Origin: Firm-04 sp045600205
GTDB lineage: Bacteria > Bacillota > Clostridia > Oscillospirales > Ruminococcaceae
NCBI GenBank assembly: GCA_045600205.1
Contig: JAZRXM010000029.1
Span: forward strand, 124,001 to 188,000
Length of the DNA: 64,000 bases
Direction: 5' to 3'
The notes under the pieces: generated by a model
Seen by the model: only the letters and a program-made list of their open reading frames with translations
What the model was told of the DNA's origin: nothing
The model's database searches: none
Position numbers and translations under genes: made by a program
In this document: piece by piece, positions 17,139 to 26,682 of the stretch
How the letters are laid out: every line of letters begins with the position of its first letter
Numbering within the stretch: position 1 is the first letter of the stretch

Positions 17139-17923
17139 TGGCAGTCGTATTCCAAAGACCGAAGTCGCTGTGCGATGTCCGTCTGCACTACTGCGCAGGC
17201 TGTACTCACGGCATTATTCACCGTCTTGTCGCGGAAGTCATCGACGAGATGGGCATTGAGGGCACAACCGTCGGCGTATGCCCTGTCGGCTGTTCCGTAT
17301 TTGCATATAACTACTTCAACTGTGATATGATCGAAGCACCCCACGGTCGTGCTCCGGCTGTAGCAACGGGTGTCAAGCGTGCAAGACCCGACCTGAACGT
17401 ATTTACCTATCAGGGCGACGGTGACCTTGCCGCAATCGGTACCGCAGAAACTGTTCACGCTGCAACCCGTGGCGAGAACATTGTCATCATCTTTGTCAAC
17501 AACGGTACTTACGGTATGACAGGCGGTCAGATGGCTCCGACCACACTGCCCGGTCAGGTGACCACCACCTCTCCGTATGGTCGTAACCCGAAAACCGCAG
17601 GTTATCCTGTTCACGTTTGCGAAATGCTCTCGACCCTTGACGGTACTGCACTGGCAGTCCGTACCGCAGTCGATACCGTTCCGCACATCCGTGAAACCAA
17701 GAAGATGATCCGCAAGGCATTTGAGAATCAGCGTGACGGCAAGGGCTTCTCTATCGTAGAGGTACTGTCCACCTGTCCGTCCAACTGGGGCCTGACTCCG
17801 AAGGAATGCATCAAGCGTCTGCAGGAGGAGTGTATGCCTTACTATCCGCTGGGCATCTACAAGGATGTAGATACCAATGTTGCAAATGCAAAACTGCTTG
17901 AGATGGGAGGCGCAACGAAATGA
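17138..17923 (+). CDS. 2-oxoacid:ferredoxin oxidoreductase, beta (TPP-binding) subunit
   Basis: A 261-residue thiamine diphosphate subunit. YCAGCTHGIIHRL near the N-terminus matches the family. The TPP/Mg site is GDGDLAAIG, about 27 residues upstream of NNGTYGMTGGQ. The start codon overlaps the alpha-subunit stop by one base (TAATG) and its end overlaps the gamma gene by four bases, consistent with equimolar subunits. Confidence 0.94.
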   Translation: MAVVFQRPKSLCDVRLHYCAGCTHGIIHRLVAEVIDEMGIEGTTVGVCPVGCSVFAYNYFNCDMIEAPHGRAPAVATGVKRARPDLNVFTYQGDGDLAAIGTAETVHAATRGENIVIIFVNNGTYGMTGGQMAPTTLPGQVTTTSPYGRNPKTAGYPVHVCEMLSTLDGTALAVRTAVDTVPHIRETKKMIRKAFENQRDGKGFSIVEVLSTCPSNWGLTPKECIKRLQEECMPYYPLGIYKDVDTNVANAKLLEMGGATK

Positions 17924-18459
17924 CCTATGAAATTCTGCTCGCAGGCTTTGGCGGTCAGGGCGTTTTGTTTGCCGGCAAGCTGCTTGCATACTGCGCACTG
18001 TTTGAGAACAAGGAGATTTCGTGGCTTCCGAGCTACGGTCCCGAAATGCGCGGCGGTAAGTGCAACTGCTCCGTGTGCATCTCCGATGAGCCGATTGGTT
18101 CTCCGAAGGTAATGGAGCCTGATTTGCTGATTGCTCTGAACGGACCTTCTTTTGATGCTTTTGTTCCGACCGTAAAGAAGGGCGGCAAGGTATTCGCAGA
18201 CAGTTCTCTGATTGATGCGCCCTGCACCCGTGATGATATTGATTACTTCATGGTACCGGCAACGCAGCTTGCAGATGACAACGACCTGCTGAAGGGTTCG
18301 AACATCATTCTGCTGGGCAAACTGCTGGGTGAAACCGGATTGTTCTCGATGGAAACGGTCCGCAAGGCACTGGAGAAGAACACACCTGCAAAGCGTGCGC
18401 ATACCATTGAAAATAATATGCGTGCATTGGGCATTGGTGCAGATTATCAGTGCAAATAA
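17920..18459 (+). CDS. 2-oxoacid:ferredoxin oxidoreductase, gamma subunit
   Basis: A 179-residue gamma subunit. The family signature LLAGFGGQGVLFAGKLLAY is at the N-terminus, then SWLPSYGPEMRGGKCNCSV. It completes the delta-alpha-beta-gamma complex and is followed by a terminator. Citrate synthase, encoded 1.2 kb downstream, would fit a partial TCA branch to or from 2-oxoglutarate. Confidence 0.94.
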   Translation: MTYEILLAGFGGQGVLFAGKLLAYCALFENKEISWLPSYGPEMRGGKCNCSVCISDEPIGSPKVMEPDLLIALNGPSFDAFVPTVKKGGKVFADSSLIDAPCTRDDIDYFMVPATQLADDNDLLKGSNIILLGKLLGETGLFSMETVRKALEKNTPAKRAHTIENNMRALGIGADYQCK

Positions 18460-18475
18460 TCCCGTATAAAAGAAC

Positions 18476-18521
18476 AAACGCCATAGTGTTTATGAGAATT
18501 CATAGATACTATGGCGTTTTT
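18476..18521 (+). terminator. Terminator after the 2-oxoacid oxidoreductase operon
   Basis: AAACGCCATAGT pairs perfectly with ACTATGGCGTTT, with a second short pairing (TATGA/TCATA) inside the loop; the 3' arm ends in GTTTTT. The opposite strand also has a T-rich exit, so it may also serve the SpoIID-like gene. Confidence 0.88.
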
Positions 18522-18547
18522 GATGTAAAAACCTTCAGGAGTGCGTA

Positions 18548-19543
18548 TCACACCAGCGTTGCATTCGGATAGTAATGTGATAAAATTTCCTCATAGCTGC
18601 TGCCGTTTTGAGCCATAGCGTTTGCACCGTACTGACTCATTCCGACCCCATGCCCGTAGCCTTTGGTCGTAAAGGCAAACTGTCCGTCTGCGCTGTATGC
18701 CGCCGTAAAGCAGGCTGACCGCAGCCCGAAAGCGGACCGTATCTGCTGACCTGTAAACACAAGATTTCCGCATTGCACCGCCGTAACGGTTCCCGCATCC
18801 GTTGATGCCGTCACCCGAATCCAAAGTGCGGGGTCATCGGGGAGTTGTAACCCTGTACCGAGGGCTTGTAGTTTTTCGCGTACAGCGTCCGCAGAAAACG
18901 TCGCAGCTTCAAGAAAATGGGGCGCAGCGGTATCCGCAGAGGAGTCCACCGCTGTGAGATAGGCGATCGGTTCACCCCAGATATTCTCTGCGCTTTCGGT
19001 TTTTCCGGCGGAAATCGCATGAAACGCCGCAACGATGGGTTCTCCCTCGTAGCAAAGCAGCTTGTCCGCGACCGCATCTACTGCCGCCGCGACCTTAGCG
19101 TAGCTTGCATCGAAGGCATCGCCGTAAGCTGACCGCAGTTCCGCCTCGGTATAATATCCCTGATACACATTCGCGTCATTGGAAAAATCCGCGCCGTGCA
19201 ACGCGGCATCGGGCGATTGCCGATTTCTTGCAGCGATTCGTTCCGCGTAGCTGTGAACCGCGACCGCCTGTGCCTTGAGCGCTTCTGTTTCGTAGTTTGC
19301 GGGCATTTCCGCGCAGACTGCCCCAATCAGGTAATCCCGCACGGGCACCTCCGATACCGTTCCCGTGGCAGCGTCCAGTACCCGATAGCATTTCTGCGTA
19401 TTTTCGTTGGATTCGGGCGATACGGATGTATCTGCCGAGGGCAGAATGTCGGCATTTGCGGTACCGCTTGGCAGCAATGACAGCGCAGGGATTGTCAGCA
19501 TTGCGCCTGCCGTAAACAGATAAAACAAGAGCTTGTCCCGCAT
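18548..19543 (-). CDS. SpoIID/LytB domain protein
   Basis: A 331-residue exported protein with the SpoIID fold; SpoIID proper is the lytic transglycosylase that cuts denuded glycan strands in engulfment. The N-terminal hydrophobic segment (LLFYLFTAGAMLTIPALSLL) is a signal peptide or anchor. The catalytic region VCAEMPANYETEALKAQAVA includes the conserved Glu; HAISAGKTESAENIWG and the C-terminal GYGHGVGMSQYGANAMA also match. The start at 19543 follows GAGAGGAG. It is solitary, away from other sporulation genes, so vegetative or sporulation use is undecided. No housekeeping promoter was found upstream. Confidence 0.92.
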   Translation of the reverse strand: MRDKLLFYLFTAGAMLTIPALSLLPSGTANADILPSADTSVSPESNENTQKCYRVLDAATGTVSEVPVRDYLIGAVCAEMPANYETEALKAQAVAVHSYAERIAARNRQSPDAALHGADFSNDANVYQGYYTEAELRSAYGDAFDASYAKVAAAVDAVADKLLCYEGEPIVAAFHAISAGKTESAENIWGEPIAYLTAVDSSADTAAPHFLEAATFSADAVREKLQALGTGLQLPDDPALWIRVTASTDAGTVTAVQCGNLVFTGQQIRSAFGLRSACFTAAYSADGQFAFTTKGYGHGVGMSQYGANAMAQNGSSYEEILSHYYPNATLV

Positions 19544-19598
19544 GGTAAATTTCTCCTCTCCAAAATGCGTTTTTTGATGCCGATCAGCGCAAAATTAC

Positions 19599-19627
19599 TT
19601 GACATAACTCAAAAAGAGCGGTATAAT
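19599..19627 (+). promoter_or_regulatory. Promoter of the citrate synthase gene
   Basis: TTGACA (19599-19604), exact 17-base spacer, TATAAT (19622-19627); the leader to the start codon is about 60 bases. Confidence 0.92.
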
Positions 19628-19694
19628 AATAGTAATTGTACATTGTACACTGACGGCGAAAAGCCGAATTATAAAACCCGAAAGGACGTTTCTT

Positions 19695-21059
19695 ATGGAC
19701 ACTTCCGAATCTTCTGCTCTGATTCAATCTTTATGCGAGGGACTGCGTGATTATTCCGCCGTAGACCCGATTCTTTATGATAAATACCATGTCAACCGCG
19801 GCTTGCGCAAGCCCGATGGCACAGGTGTTGTTGCGGGCATTACCAAGGTCTGCAATGTCCATGGTTATGTCCTCAACGAGGGCGAAATGGATCCGATTCC
19901 CGGCGAATTGATCTACCGCGGCTACCAGATCAACGATCTGGTGAAGAATGTGGAAAAGGAAAAACGCTTCGGATATGAGGAAACCGCGTATCTGCTGCTG
20001 TTTGGCAAGCTGCCGAATAAAACGGAACTGGATGAATTCTGTCAGCTTCTGGCGGAAAGCCGCGAGCTGCCCGATGGTTTTGTCATTGACATGATCGCGA
20101 AAGCTCCCTCCAACAACATCATGAACAAGCTGGCACGTTCCGTACTGGCACTTTATTCCTACGATTCTGATTGTGAAGTGCATTCTCTGGAAAACGAAGT
20201 GCGCATTGCGATCTCCATGATTGCCCGTCTGCCGGTCATCATGACCTCTGCTTATCAGGTCAAGCGTCAGCATTTTGACGGTGAAAGTCTGGTCATGCAC
20301 CCGCTGCGCAAGGAGGAAACCAACGCTCAGACGATCCTGTCTTTGCTGCGTCTGGATCGTCAGTACACACCGGAAGAAGCGCATCTGCTGGATATCTGTA
20401 TGATGCTGCACGCAGAGCACGGCGGCGGGAACAACTCTGCATTTGCGTGCCGTGTCCTGACTTCATCGGGTACTGACCCGTATTCTGCGTATGCGGCAGC
20501 AATTGGTGCGTTAAAAGGCTTCCGTCACGGCGGCGCAAACCTGAAAGTCATTGAGCAGCTTGAATATTTCAAGAAAACGCTGAAAAACCCGGAGGACGAG
20601 GGGCAGATCGCCGACCTGATCCGCAAAATTTTCCGCCGCGAGGCAAACGATGGTGCAGGTCTGGTATACGGTATGGGTCATGCGGTCTATACGCTTTCCG
20701 ACCCGCGTGCCGTTTTGCTGAAAGAAAAGGCAATGCAGCTTGCCAAGGGTACGGAAATCGAAGCAGATTTCCGTCTGCTGGATACCATTGAGCGTCTGAC
20801 GCCGCAGTTGCTTGCAGAAAAATCGCAGAGAGCTGCTGCCAAGAGCATTTGTGCCAATGTGGATATGTATTCGGGTCTGGTATATCGGATGCTGGGCATT
20901 CCCGAGGAATTGTTCACCCCGATGTTTGCCGTTTCCAGAATCGCAGGCTGGGCGGCGCACCGCATCGAGGAAGTGCTCACGGGCGGCAGAATCATCCGTC
21001 CCGCGTATAAGTCCATCAGCAAGTCCGGTCCGTACATCGCGCTGGATGAGCGTCAGTAA
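19695..21059 (+). CDS. gltA: Citrate synthase
   Basis: A 454-residue citrate/2-methylcitrate synthase condensing oxaloacetate with acetyl-CoA. LIYRGYQINDL is near residue 72. The active-site histidines lie in LHAEHGGGNNS (238-248) and GFRHGGAN (276-282), and MGHAVYTLSDPRA carries the substrate-binding His/Arg region. The length is 20-80 residues above most bacterial enzymes because of an N-terminal extension and a longer small domain, a form seen in Clostridia. It has its own promoter and follows the 2-oxoacid oxidoreductase operon. Confidence 0.95.
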   Translation: MDTSESSALIQSLCEGLRDYSAVDPILYDKYHVNRGLRKPDGTGVVAGITKVCNVHGYVLNEGEMDPIPGELIYRGYQINDLVKNVEKEKRFGYEETAYLLLFGKLPNKTELDEFCQLLAESRELPDGFVIDMIAKAPSNNIMNKLARSVLALYSYDSDCEVHSLENEVRIAISMIARLPVIMTSAYQVKRQHFDGESLVMHPLRKEETNAQTILSLLRLDRQYTPEEAHLLDICMMLHAEHGGGNNSAFACRVLTSSGTDPYSAYAAAIGALKGFRHGGANLKVIEQLEYFKKTLKNPEDEGQIADLIRKIFRREANDGAGLVYGMGHAVYTLSDPRAVLLKEKAMQLAKGTEIEADFRLLDTIERLTPQLLAEKSQRAAAKSICANVDMYSGLVYRMLGIPEELFTPMFAVSRIAGWAAHRIEEVLTGGRIIRPAYKSISKSGPYIALDERQ

Positions 21060-21064
21060 GGCAG

Positions 21065-22420
21065 ATGTTCTTCCCGAAAATTTTCCTGCGATGCACGGCA
21101 CTGCTTGCACTGGTTGGTACGGAACTGAGCAGTTGCAATCTGACCGCAGGTATTGATACATTGCTTTCCGCGCCGCGTCTGACGATGGAGCAGGAGCAGA
21201 TCTATCAGGCATTGCAGCAGTCCGCAGGTTCCAACATCAGTCTGAAATACCCGAAATCAGGTGAATATCTTTCTGCATTTACCGTTGCCGATTTAGATAA
21301 TGACGGAGCAGATGAGGCAATCGTATTTTATGAGGTCGGCAACACGCCGCCTGAGGAAAGTCCGTTGCGCATCTGCCTGTTGGACCAGCAAAACGGCGGC
21401 TGGCACGCCATTACCCACTCCACGGCTGCCGGTGCGGAGGTTGAATGGCTGACGATTTCCCGTCTGGGAGAGAATGAACGCATCAATATCATCATCGGAT
21501 ACAGTAAGGTAGATGGCGCAGAGCGTACTGCGGAGGTGCTGCATTACGAAAACGGTGACCTGATCCACACGCTTTCCCCGCAGTATTCCTACGTAGATGT
21601 CTGCGACCTCAATCATGACAATGCGAAGGAACTGCTTGTCGTGACTGCCGCGACTCTGACCACCTCAGCAGCCGCAACGGTATATGCGCTGGACCGCAAT
21701 GGAACATACTATCAGTCCGGACCGATTCCGCTGCCGGATTCCTTTACGGACATCAGCCATGTGGTTTACGGCAAGCTGCCCACGGAAAACAGTGCGTTGG
21801 CGAGCACAGGTTCCGCCATATACATTGACGGTTTGACGGGTGCCACCACGCTCCAGACCGAGATCATCACGTATCTGGACGGAGATTTGCAGATACAGTA
21901 TGTGGACAGTCCCGAGCGACTGAATTCCTCTCGTTCTTCCGCGTATGCCAGCATGGACATTGACAAGGACGGCGAAGTGGAAATTCCCGTGCAGACCGTC
22001 TTTTACGGATACAGCAACGCGGAGGAAACGGATAAGCTGCCGATGGTATGCTGGTATGTTTGCCGCGGAGGAATGCTGCTGCGCAAATCCGCCTCTTATT
22101 ACGATGCAGCGAAGGGCTATGTGTTCCTTTTGCCGGAACGCTGGGAAAAGAAGGTCACAGCCGTCATGGAACGCGATGAGCTGGTGTTCTACGAGCTTGA
22201 CACGGAAGCTGAATCGGAGGACGGATTGCCAGTGTGTAAAGTACCGCTGCTGCACATTGCGGTTGCGGAAACGCAGGATGCCGCTTCGATTTTGCAGGCA
22301 AGCGGCTATACGCTCCAGCATCAGCGCGGTGATTCGTACTACCTCACGAAAATAGAAAACAAAAGCAGGAACTTCCCGTTTTCTCCGAGCGACCTGCTGT
22401 TTGCATTGCGATATATCTGA
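21065..22420 (+). CDS. Putative lipoprotein with FG-GAP/VCBS-like Asp-rich loops
   Basis: A 451-residue exported protein of unknown function. The N-terminus is a lipoprotein signal with lipobox LSSC (Cys24). Three Asp-rich loops, DLDNDGADE (76-84), DLNHDNAKE (181-189) and DIDKDGEVE (298-306), resemble the calcium-binding turns of FG-GAP/VCBS propeller blades. It begins five bases after the citrate synthase stop with a weak, close ribosome binding site, so coupled translation is likely. It lies 43 bases before a two-component system and could feed its sensor; that is inference. Confidence 0.75.
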   Translation: MFFPKIFLRCTALLALVGTELSSCNLTAGIDTLLSAPRLTMEQEQIYQALQQSAGSNISLKYPKSGEYLSAFTVADLDNDGADEAIVFYEVGNTPPEESPLRICLLDQQNGGWHAITHSTAAGAEVEWLTISRLGENERINIIIGYSKVDGAERTAEVLHYENGDLIHTLSPQYSYVDVCDLNHDNAKELLVVTAATLTTSAAATVYALDRNGTYYQSGPIPLPDSFTDISHVVYGKLPTENSALASTGSAIYIDGLTGATTLQTEIITYLDGDLQIQYVDSPERLNSSRSSAYASMDIDKDGEVEIPVQTVFYGYSNAEETDKLPMVCWYVCRGGMLLRKSASYYDAAKGYVFLLPERWEKKVTAVMERDELVFYELDTEAESEDGLPVCKVPLLHIAVAETQDAASILQASGYTLQHQRGDSYYLTKIENKSRNFPFSPSDLLFALRYI

Positions 22421-22463
22421 AACACACATAATTACGCCCGAACAGAAAGGACGGTTCCAAAAC

Positions 22464-23165
22464 ATGAAACGAGTTCTCGTATGCGAAGATGAAGAAGTCA
22501 TCCGCGATTTTGTCGTCATCAATCTGAAGCGCGCAGGCTACGATGTGATAGATGTGGACTGCGGCGAAGCCTGCCTCCAGATGTTCGAAAAGGAGCACGG
22601 CAATTTTGACATTGTGCTGCTGGACATCATGATGCCCGGTATTGATGGCTTTACGGTATGCAAGCGTCTGCGTGAAAAATCCACGACCATCGGCATCATC
22701 ATGCTGACTGCCAAGTCACAGGAGATGGATAAGGTCAACGGATTGATGATCGGCGCAGATGATTACATCACGAAGCCTTTTGCGCCCTCGGAGCTGACGG
22801 CACGAGTGGATGCGATCTACCGCAGGGTGTGCATGAGCTTTATGAAAAACGAAAAAGCGACAGTTCTTGAATCGGGACCGTTTGTTCTGAATCTCAAGAG
22901 CCGCACGATCACGAAAAACGGCGAACTGATCGACCTGACGCAGGTTGAGTATCAGATTCTTGAATATTTCCTCAACAACAAAAACACCGCCCTCGACCGT
23001 GCCAGCATCCTGACGCATATCTGGGGCGAAAGCTACTACGGCGATGATAAAATTGTGGATGTCAACATCCGCCGCATCCGAATGAAAATCGAAGATGAGC
23101 CGTCGAATCCCCGTTATATCATCACGATCTGGGGCTACGGCTACAAGTGGAGCGAAAATAGCTGA
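22464..23165 (+). CDS. OmpR/PhoB-family response regulator
   Basis: A 233-residue transcription factor: a receiver domain with acidic pocket CEDEE, phospho-acceptor Asp54 in LLDIMMPGIDG and the Lys in ITKPFAPSEL, then a winged-helix DNA-binding domain ending VDVNIRRIRMKIE and GYGYKW. The start at 22464 follows AGAAAGGACGG. It is paired with the histidine kinase eight bases downstream. Confidence 0.95.
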   Translation: MKRVLVCEDEEVIRDFVVINLKRAGYDVIDVDCGEACLQMFEKEHGNFDIVLLDIMMPGIDGFTVCKRLREKSTTIGIIMLTAKSQEMDKVNGLMIGADDYITKPFAPSELTARVDAIYRRVCMSFMKNEKATVLESGPFVLNLKSRTITKNGELIDLTQVEYQILEYFLNNKNTALDRASILTHIWGESYYGDDKIVDVNIRRIRMKIEDEPSNPRYIITIWGYGYKWSENS

Positions 23166-23173
23166 GGAGCAGC

Positions 23174-24583
23174 ATGGCGAAGAAAACAATCATGCGCCGA
23201 TGGGCGACCAATCACCTCGGCGTCATTTTTCTGATACTGGTGTTTATCGGTGTGCTGATGATCTCGCTGGTCAAAAGTTATTATTACAACTCCGCGCAGC
23301 AGTATCTTGTTTCCAAGCTGAATGCCGTCAACGGCATCCTGACGCGTTACGCCTCTGACAACAGTACCAAGCTGAGTACGGAATTGCGCTCCACTTTGGA
23401 GGGCTTCTCTGATAAAGAGCGCATGGAGCTGATGGCGATTGATAACGAAGGCAGAATCGTGCTGACTTCATCGGGATTTTCTTCGGAGCAGCTAACGACC
23501 ATGCCTGACTACGACAGTGCGGTCAACGGCAGCGGCACTTACGGATTTCATGTCGGCTACACGGAAAACGGCGAGCATACCATGGCGGTATCCTATCCGA
23601 TTTCGGAAATCAGCACGGAATACAGTGCAATTCGAGTGATCACCTCGTTGGATGCCATTGACGGTACCGTGCGCACGATCGGATTCATTATCATTCTGGT
23701 AGCCCTTTCGATTCTGGGATTGCTGGGATTGACAGGTCTTTACTTTGTTGAATCGATTGTCCGACCGATTCAGGAAGTCAATGAAACCTCGCAAAAAATA
23801 GCCAGCGGAGATTTCTCTGCCCGCATTCATCAGCGCAACACCGATGAAATCGGTGAATTGTGCGTCAGCATCAACCACATGGCGGATGCTTTGGGCGAAA
23901 TGGAATCCATGAAAAACGAATTTATCAGCTCTGTATCGCATGAATTGCGCACTCCGCTGACCGCGATCAAGGGCTGGGCGGAAACGATCACGGAGGGCGA
24001 AACTGACCCTGAAATGACGCAGAAAGGTCTGCGCGTGATTGTGGGCGAAACCGAGCGTTTATCTCGCATGGTGGAGGAATTGCTCGATTTTTCGAGAATG
24101 CAGAGCGGTCACTTTACCTTGCAGCTTGCCACAATGGATGTCCTTGCAGAACTGGGTGATGCTGTTCTGATTTATGTAGAACGTGCCCATAAAGACGGCA
24201 TCCGTGTGACCTATGAAGAACCGGAAATGCTCCCCTTTGTTTATGGCGACAAAAGCCGCATTCGTCAGGTGTTCATCAACATCATTGACAATGCGATCAA
24301 ATATTCCGAAAAAGATGGTCTGGTGGAGATCACGGCGGAGGCTTTGGACGATGATGATGTCCGTATCACCGTAAAAGATCATGGCTGCGGCATCAAAGCT
24401 TCAGACCTGCCCAAGATCAAAACCAAATTCTATAAACCGAATCATACCAAGCGCGGTTCCGGCATCGGACTCGCTGTTGCGGATGAGATCGTGACCATGC
24501 ACGGCGGCACTTTGGATATAGAATCCGAAGAAGGAGTCGGTACAACGGTCATTATTACGCTTCCGGCGCAAAAAGGGAGATGA
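23174..24583 (+). CDS. Sensor histidine kinase
   Basis: A 469-residue membrane kinase: transmembrane helix 1 at about 16-34, an extracytoplasmic sensing domain to about 165, helix 2 at about 168-192, a HAMP linker (about 192-245), the HisKA domain with His256 in SSVSHELRTPLTAIKGW, and the HATPase domain with VFINIIDNAIKYS (N box), DHGCGI and GSGIGLAVADEIV. The signal is not evident. The neighbouring lipoprotein gene upstream is a candidate partner. Confidence 0.95.
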   Translation: MAKKTIMRRWATNHLGVIFLILVFIGVLMISLVKSYYYNSAQQYLVSKLNAVNGILTRYASDNSTKLSTELRSTLEGFSDKERMELMAIDNEGRIVLTSSGFSSEQLTTMPDYDSAVNGSGTYGFHVGYTENGEHTMAVSYPISEISTEYSAIRVITSLDAIDGTVRTIGFIIILVALSILGLLGLTGLYFVESIVRPIQEVNETSQKIASGDFSARIHQRNTDEIGELCVSINHMADALGEMESMKNEFISSVSHELRTPLTAIKGWAETITEGETDPEMTQKGLRVIVGETERLSRMVEELLDFSRMQSGHFTLQLATMDVLAELGDAVLIYVERAHKDGIRVTYEEPEMLPFVYGDKSRIRQVFINIIDNAIKYSEKDGLVEITAEALDDDDVRITVKDHGCGIKASDLPKIKTKFYKPNHTKRGSGIGLAVADEIVTMHGGTLDIESEEGVGTTVIITLPAQKGR

Positions 24584-24632
24584 CACTTCCTGCAACGGGT
24601 ATGATAAAAACAGCATCTGGAAAGGATACATC

Positions 24633-25865
24633 ATGTCAGAAGAAGTACAGAACAAGGATGCGCAGGCTGCCGCCAAAGCAGCATATGCGCACAAGTCAAA
24701 AATTGGCGGACAGGCACTTGTGGAAGGCATTATGATGAAAGGTGCTTTTCGTGCGGCAATGGCTTGTCGTCTGCCAAACGGCGAAATTGACCTGGAAACA
24801 TGGGATATTCCCGCAAAATTTGAAACGGATCCCAAGACCGGTGAGCAGCGTCTGGCAAGACCGTGGTACGCAAAAACCCCGCTGGTACGCGGCTGCGTGA
24901 ACTTTGTCACCTCCATGATCGATGCGTATCGCTGCACCATGAAAGCAGCCGAAAAGCAGATGGATGAGGAACTCGATGAATACTGTGCGTGGAAAAAACA
25001 CGAAAAAATTGATAAATTACCCGAAGCAGAACAGCAGGAAAAATTCGTCGAGTGGCTGACCGCTTTTGAAAAGGAAAAAGCCGAGGAAAAAGCGAAGGAA
25101 TCCAAACAGCCAATGCCCGAATTTGTACCGCCTGACGCGGAAACCGTTGCACGCCGCCGCGATTATCTCGAAAAAGCATCCGAACACTATGATTACGAGG
25201 AACCAACCAAGTTCGAACAATGGCTCGATGACAAATTTGGTGAGAAAATCTATGACGGTATCATGGTGATTGCCCTGATTCTGAGCCTTGTGCTTTGCTT
25301 CGGGCTGTTTTTGTATCTGCCGCGCTGGGTCGTTGGCTGGATCAAACCGCTGACGAACAGCCGTATTCTCCGCTCCTGCGCAGAGGGCATTGTGAAAATG
25401 GCGATTTTTGTAGGATATATGGCTTTGACCGGACTTGCAAAAAGTATCCGCCGCACATATATGTACCACGGCGCAGAGCATAAAACCATTGCCTGCTTTG
25501 AGGCGGCACTCCCGCTGACTGTCGAAAATGTTCGCAAACAGACTCGTTTTCATCCGCGCTGCGGCACGAGCTTCATCTTTTTGGTGCTGATTATCAGCAT
25601 TTTTGTCGGATGCCTCAATCCGTTTACCGTGACAGGACAGCGCGTGCTGTATTCCCTCGCGCTGCTGCCGCTCGTTATGGGCATTTCTTACGAGCTGATT
25701 CGCATCGCCGGTCGCTCAAATAACGCATTTACGCGAATTCTTTCCGCTCCCGGTCTTTGGGTACAGCGCATTACCACCAAAGAACCCGATGATTCCATGA
25801 TCGAATGCGCGATTGCAGCACTGACCCCCTGCATCCCTGAGCATTTGGAGGACGACGAGTGGTGA
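24633..25865 (+). CDS. DUF1385 membrane protein (YqhQ-like)
   Basis: A 410-residue membrane protein. The N-terminal IGGQALVEGIMMKG and LVRGCVNFVTSM are the DUF1385 hallmark. A highly charged Lys/Glu-rich segment (about 105-190) is inserted before the membrane part, which contains about four hydrophobic helices and the conserved YHGAEHKTIACFE and TRFHPRCGTSF. Function is unknown. DUF1385 genes are often next to prmC in Clostridia, as here, where the prmC start overlaps its stop. Confidence 0.9.
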   Translation: MSEEVQNKDAQAAAKAAYAHKSKIGGQALVEGIMMKGAFRAAMACRLPNGEIDLETWDIPAKFETDPKTGEQRLARPWYAKTPLVRGCVNFVTSMIDAYRCTMKAAEKQMDEELDEYCAWKKHEKIDKLPEAEQQEKFVEWLTAFEKEKAEEKAKESKQPMPEFVPPDAETVARRRDYLEKASEHYDYEEPTKFEQWLDDKFGEKIYDGIMVIALILSLVLCFGLFLYLPRWVVGWIKPLTNSRILRSCAEGIVKMAIFVGYMALTGLAKSIRRTYMYHGAEHKTIACFEAALPLTVENVRKQTRFHPRCGTSFIFLVLIISIFVGCLNPFTVTGQRVLYSLALLPLVMGISYELIRIAGRSNNAFTRILSAPGLWVQRITTKEPDDSMIECAIAALTPCIPEHLEDDEW

Positions 25866-26659
25866 AAAATCGCGCTGAACTGCACGAAACACTCACGCAG
25901 ATCTTACAGGCGGGCGGCATCCCCGATGCCCCGCTGGAAGCACAGTGGATTCTTGAAGATGCGAAAAGTGAAGCAGATGCTTGGCAAATCGCACGGAAAC
26001 GAGCAAACCACGAGCCGCTGCAATATCTGCTGGGAAAATGGGAATTTTACGGTCTGCCGCTGTTTGTCGGCGAGGGCGTGCTGATTCCCCGCGCAGATAC
26101 CGAAACACTCGTAGATGCAATATTACAGCGTACATCGAAACAGGATGCGCTGCAAATCATCGACCTTTGTACCGGCAGCGGATGTATCGCGCTGGCACTG
26201 AAAAAACACCTTCCCCATGCATCGGTCTGCGGCGTGGATCTCAGCACGCAGGCACTTGCATATGCCGAAAAAAATGCGCGTCTGCACGATCTGGACATTG
26301 CGCTGAAACAGGCGGATGTATGCTCGCAAACTATCGCAGATGCGTTTGAAAATGTTGATGTGATCGTCAGTAACCCGCCCTACCTCACTGCACAGGATAT
26401 GCAGGTACTCCAGACGGAGGTCACCTATGAGCCTGCTCTGGCTCTCGCGGGCGGCGAGGACGGACTCGACTTTTATCGCGCAATTACGAAGATCTGGCGC
26501 GATTCACTCAAACCGGACGGTATGCTCGCCTTTGAAGTCGGTATCCGTCAGGCAGAGTGCGTTCAGGAAATACTTGAAGATGCCGGATTTTCAGACGTTA
26601 TTATCATTCCGGACCTTTGTGGCGTCCCGCGTGTGGTCCTCGGCAAACGAAAACTGTAA
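25859..26659 (+). CDS. prmC: Peptide chain release factor N5-glutamine methyltransferase
   Basis: A 266-residue SAM-dependent methyltransferase acting on the GGQ glutamine of release factors. The SAM motif is DLCTGSGCIALALK and the catalytic NPPY lies in VIVSNPPYLT. It starts with GTG at 25859 (a second GTG follows at once); GGAGG lies eight bases upstream, inside the end of the DUF1385 gene, giving a seven-base overlap. The usual partner prfA is not in this window. Confidence 0.93.
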   Translation: MVKNRAELHETLTQILQAGGIPDAPLEAQWILEDAKSEADAWQIARKRANHEPLQYLLGKWEFYGLPLFVGEGVLIPRADTETLVDAILQRTSKQDALQIIDLCTGSGCIALALKKHLPHASVCGVDLSTQALAYAEKNARLHDLDIALKQADVCSQTIADAFENVDVIVSNPPYLTAQDMQVLQTEVTYEPALALAGGEDGLDFYRAITKIWRDSLKPDGMLAFEVGIRQAECVQEILEDAGFSDVIIIPDLCGVPRVVLGKRKL

Positions 26660-26682
26660 CTTATCAGAAAGGATCAGATACT

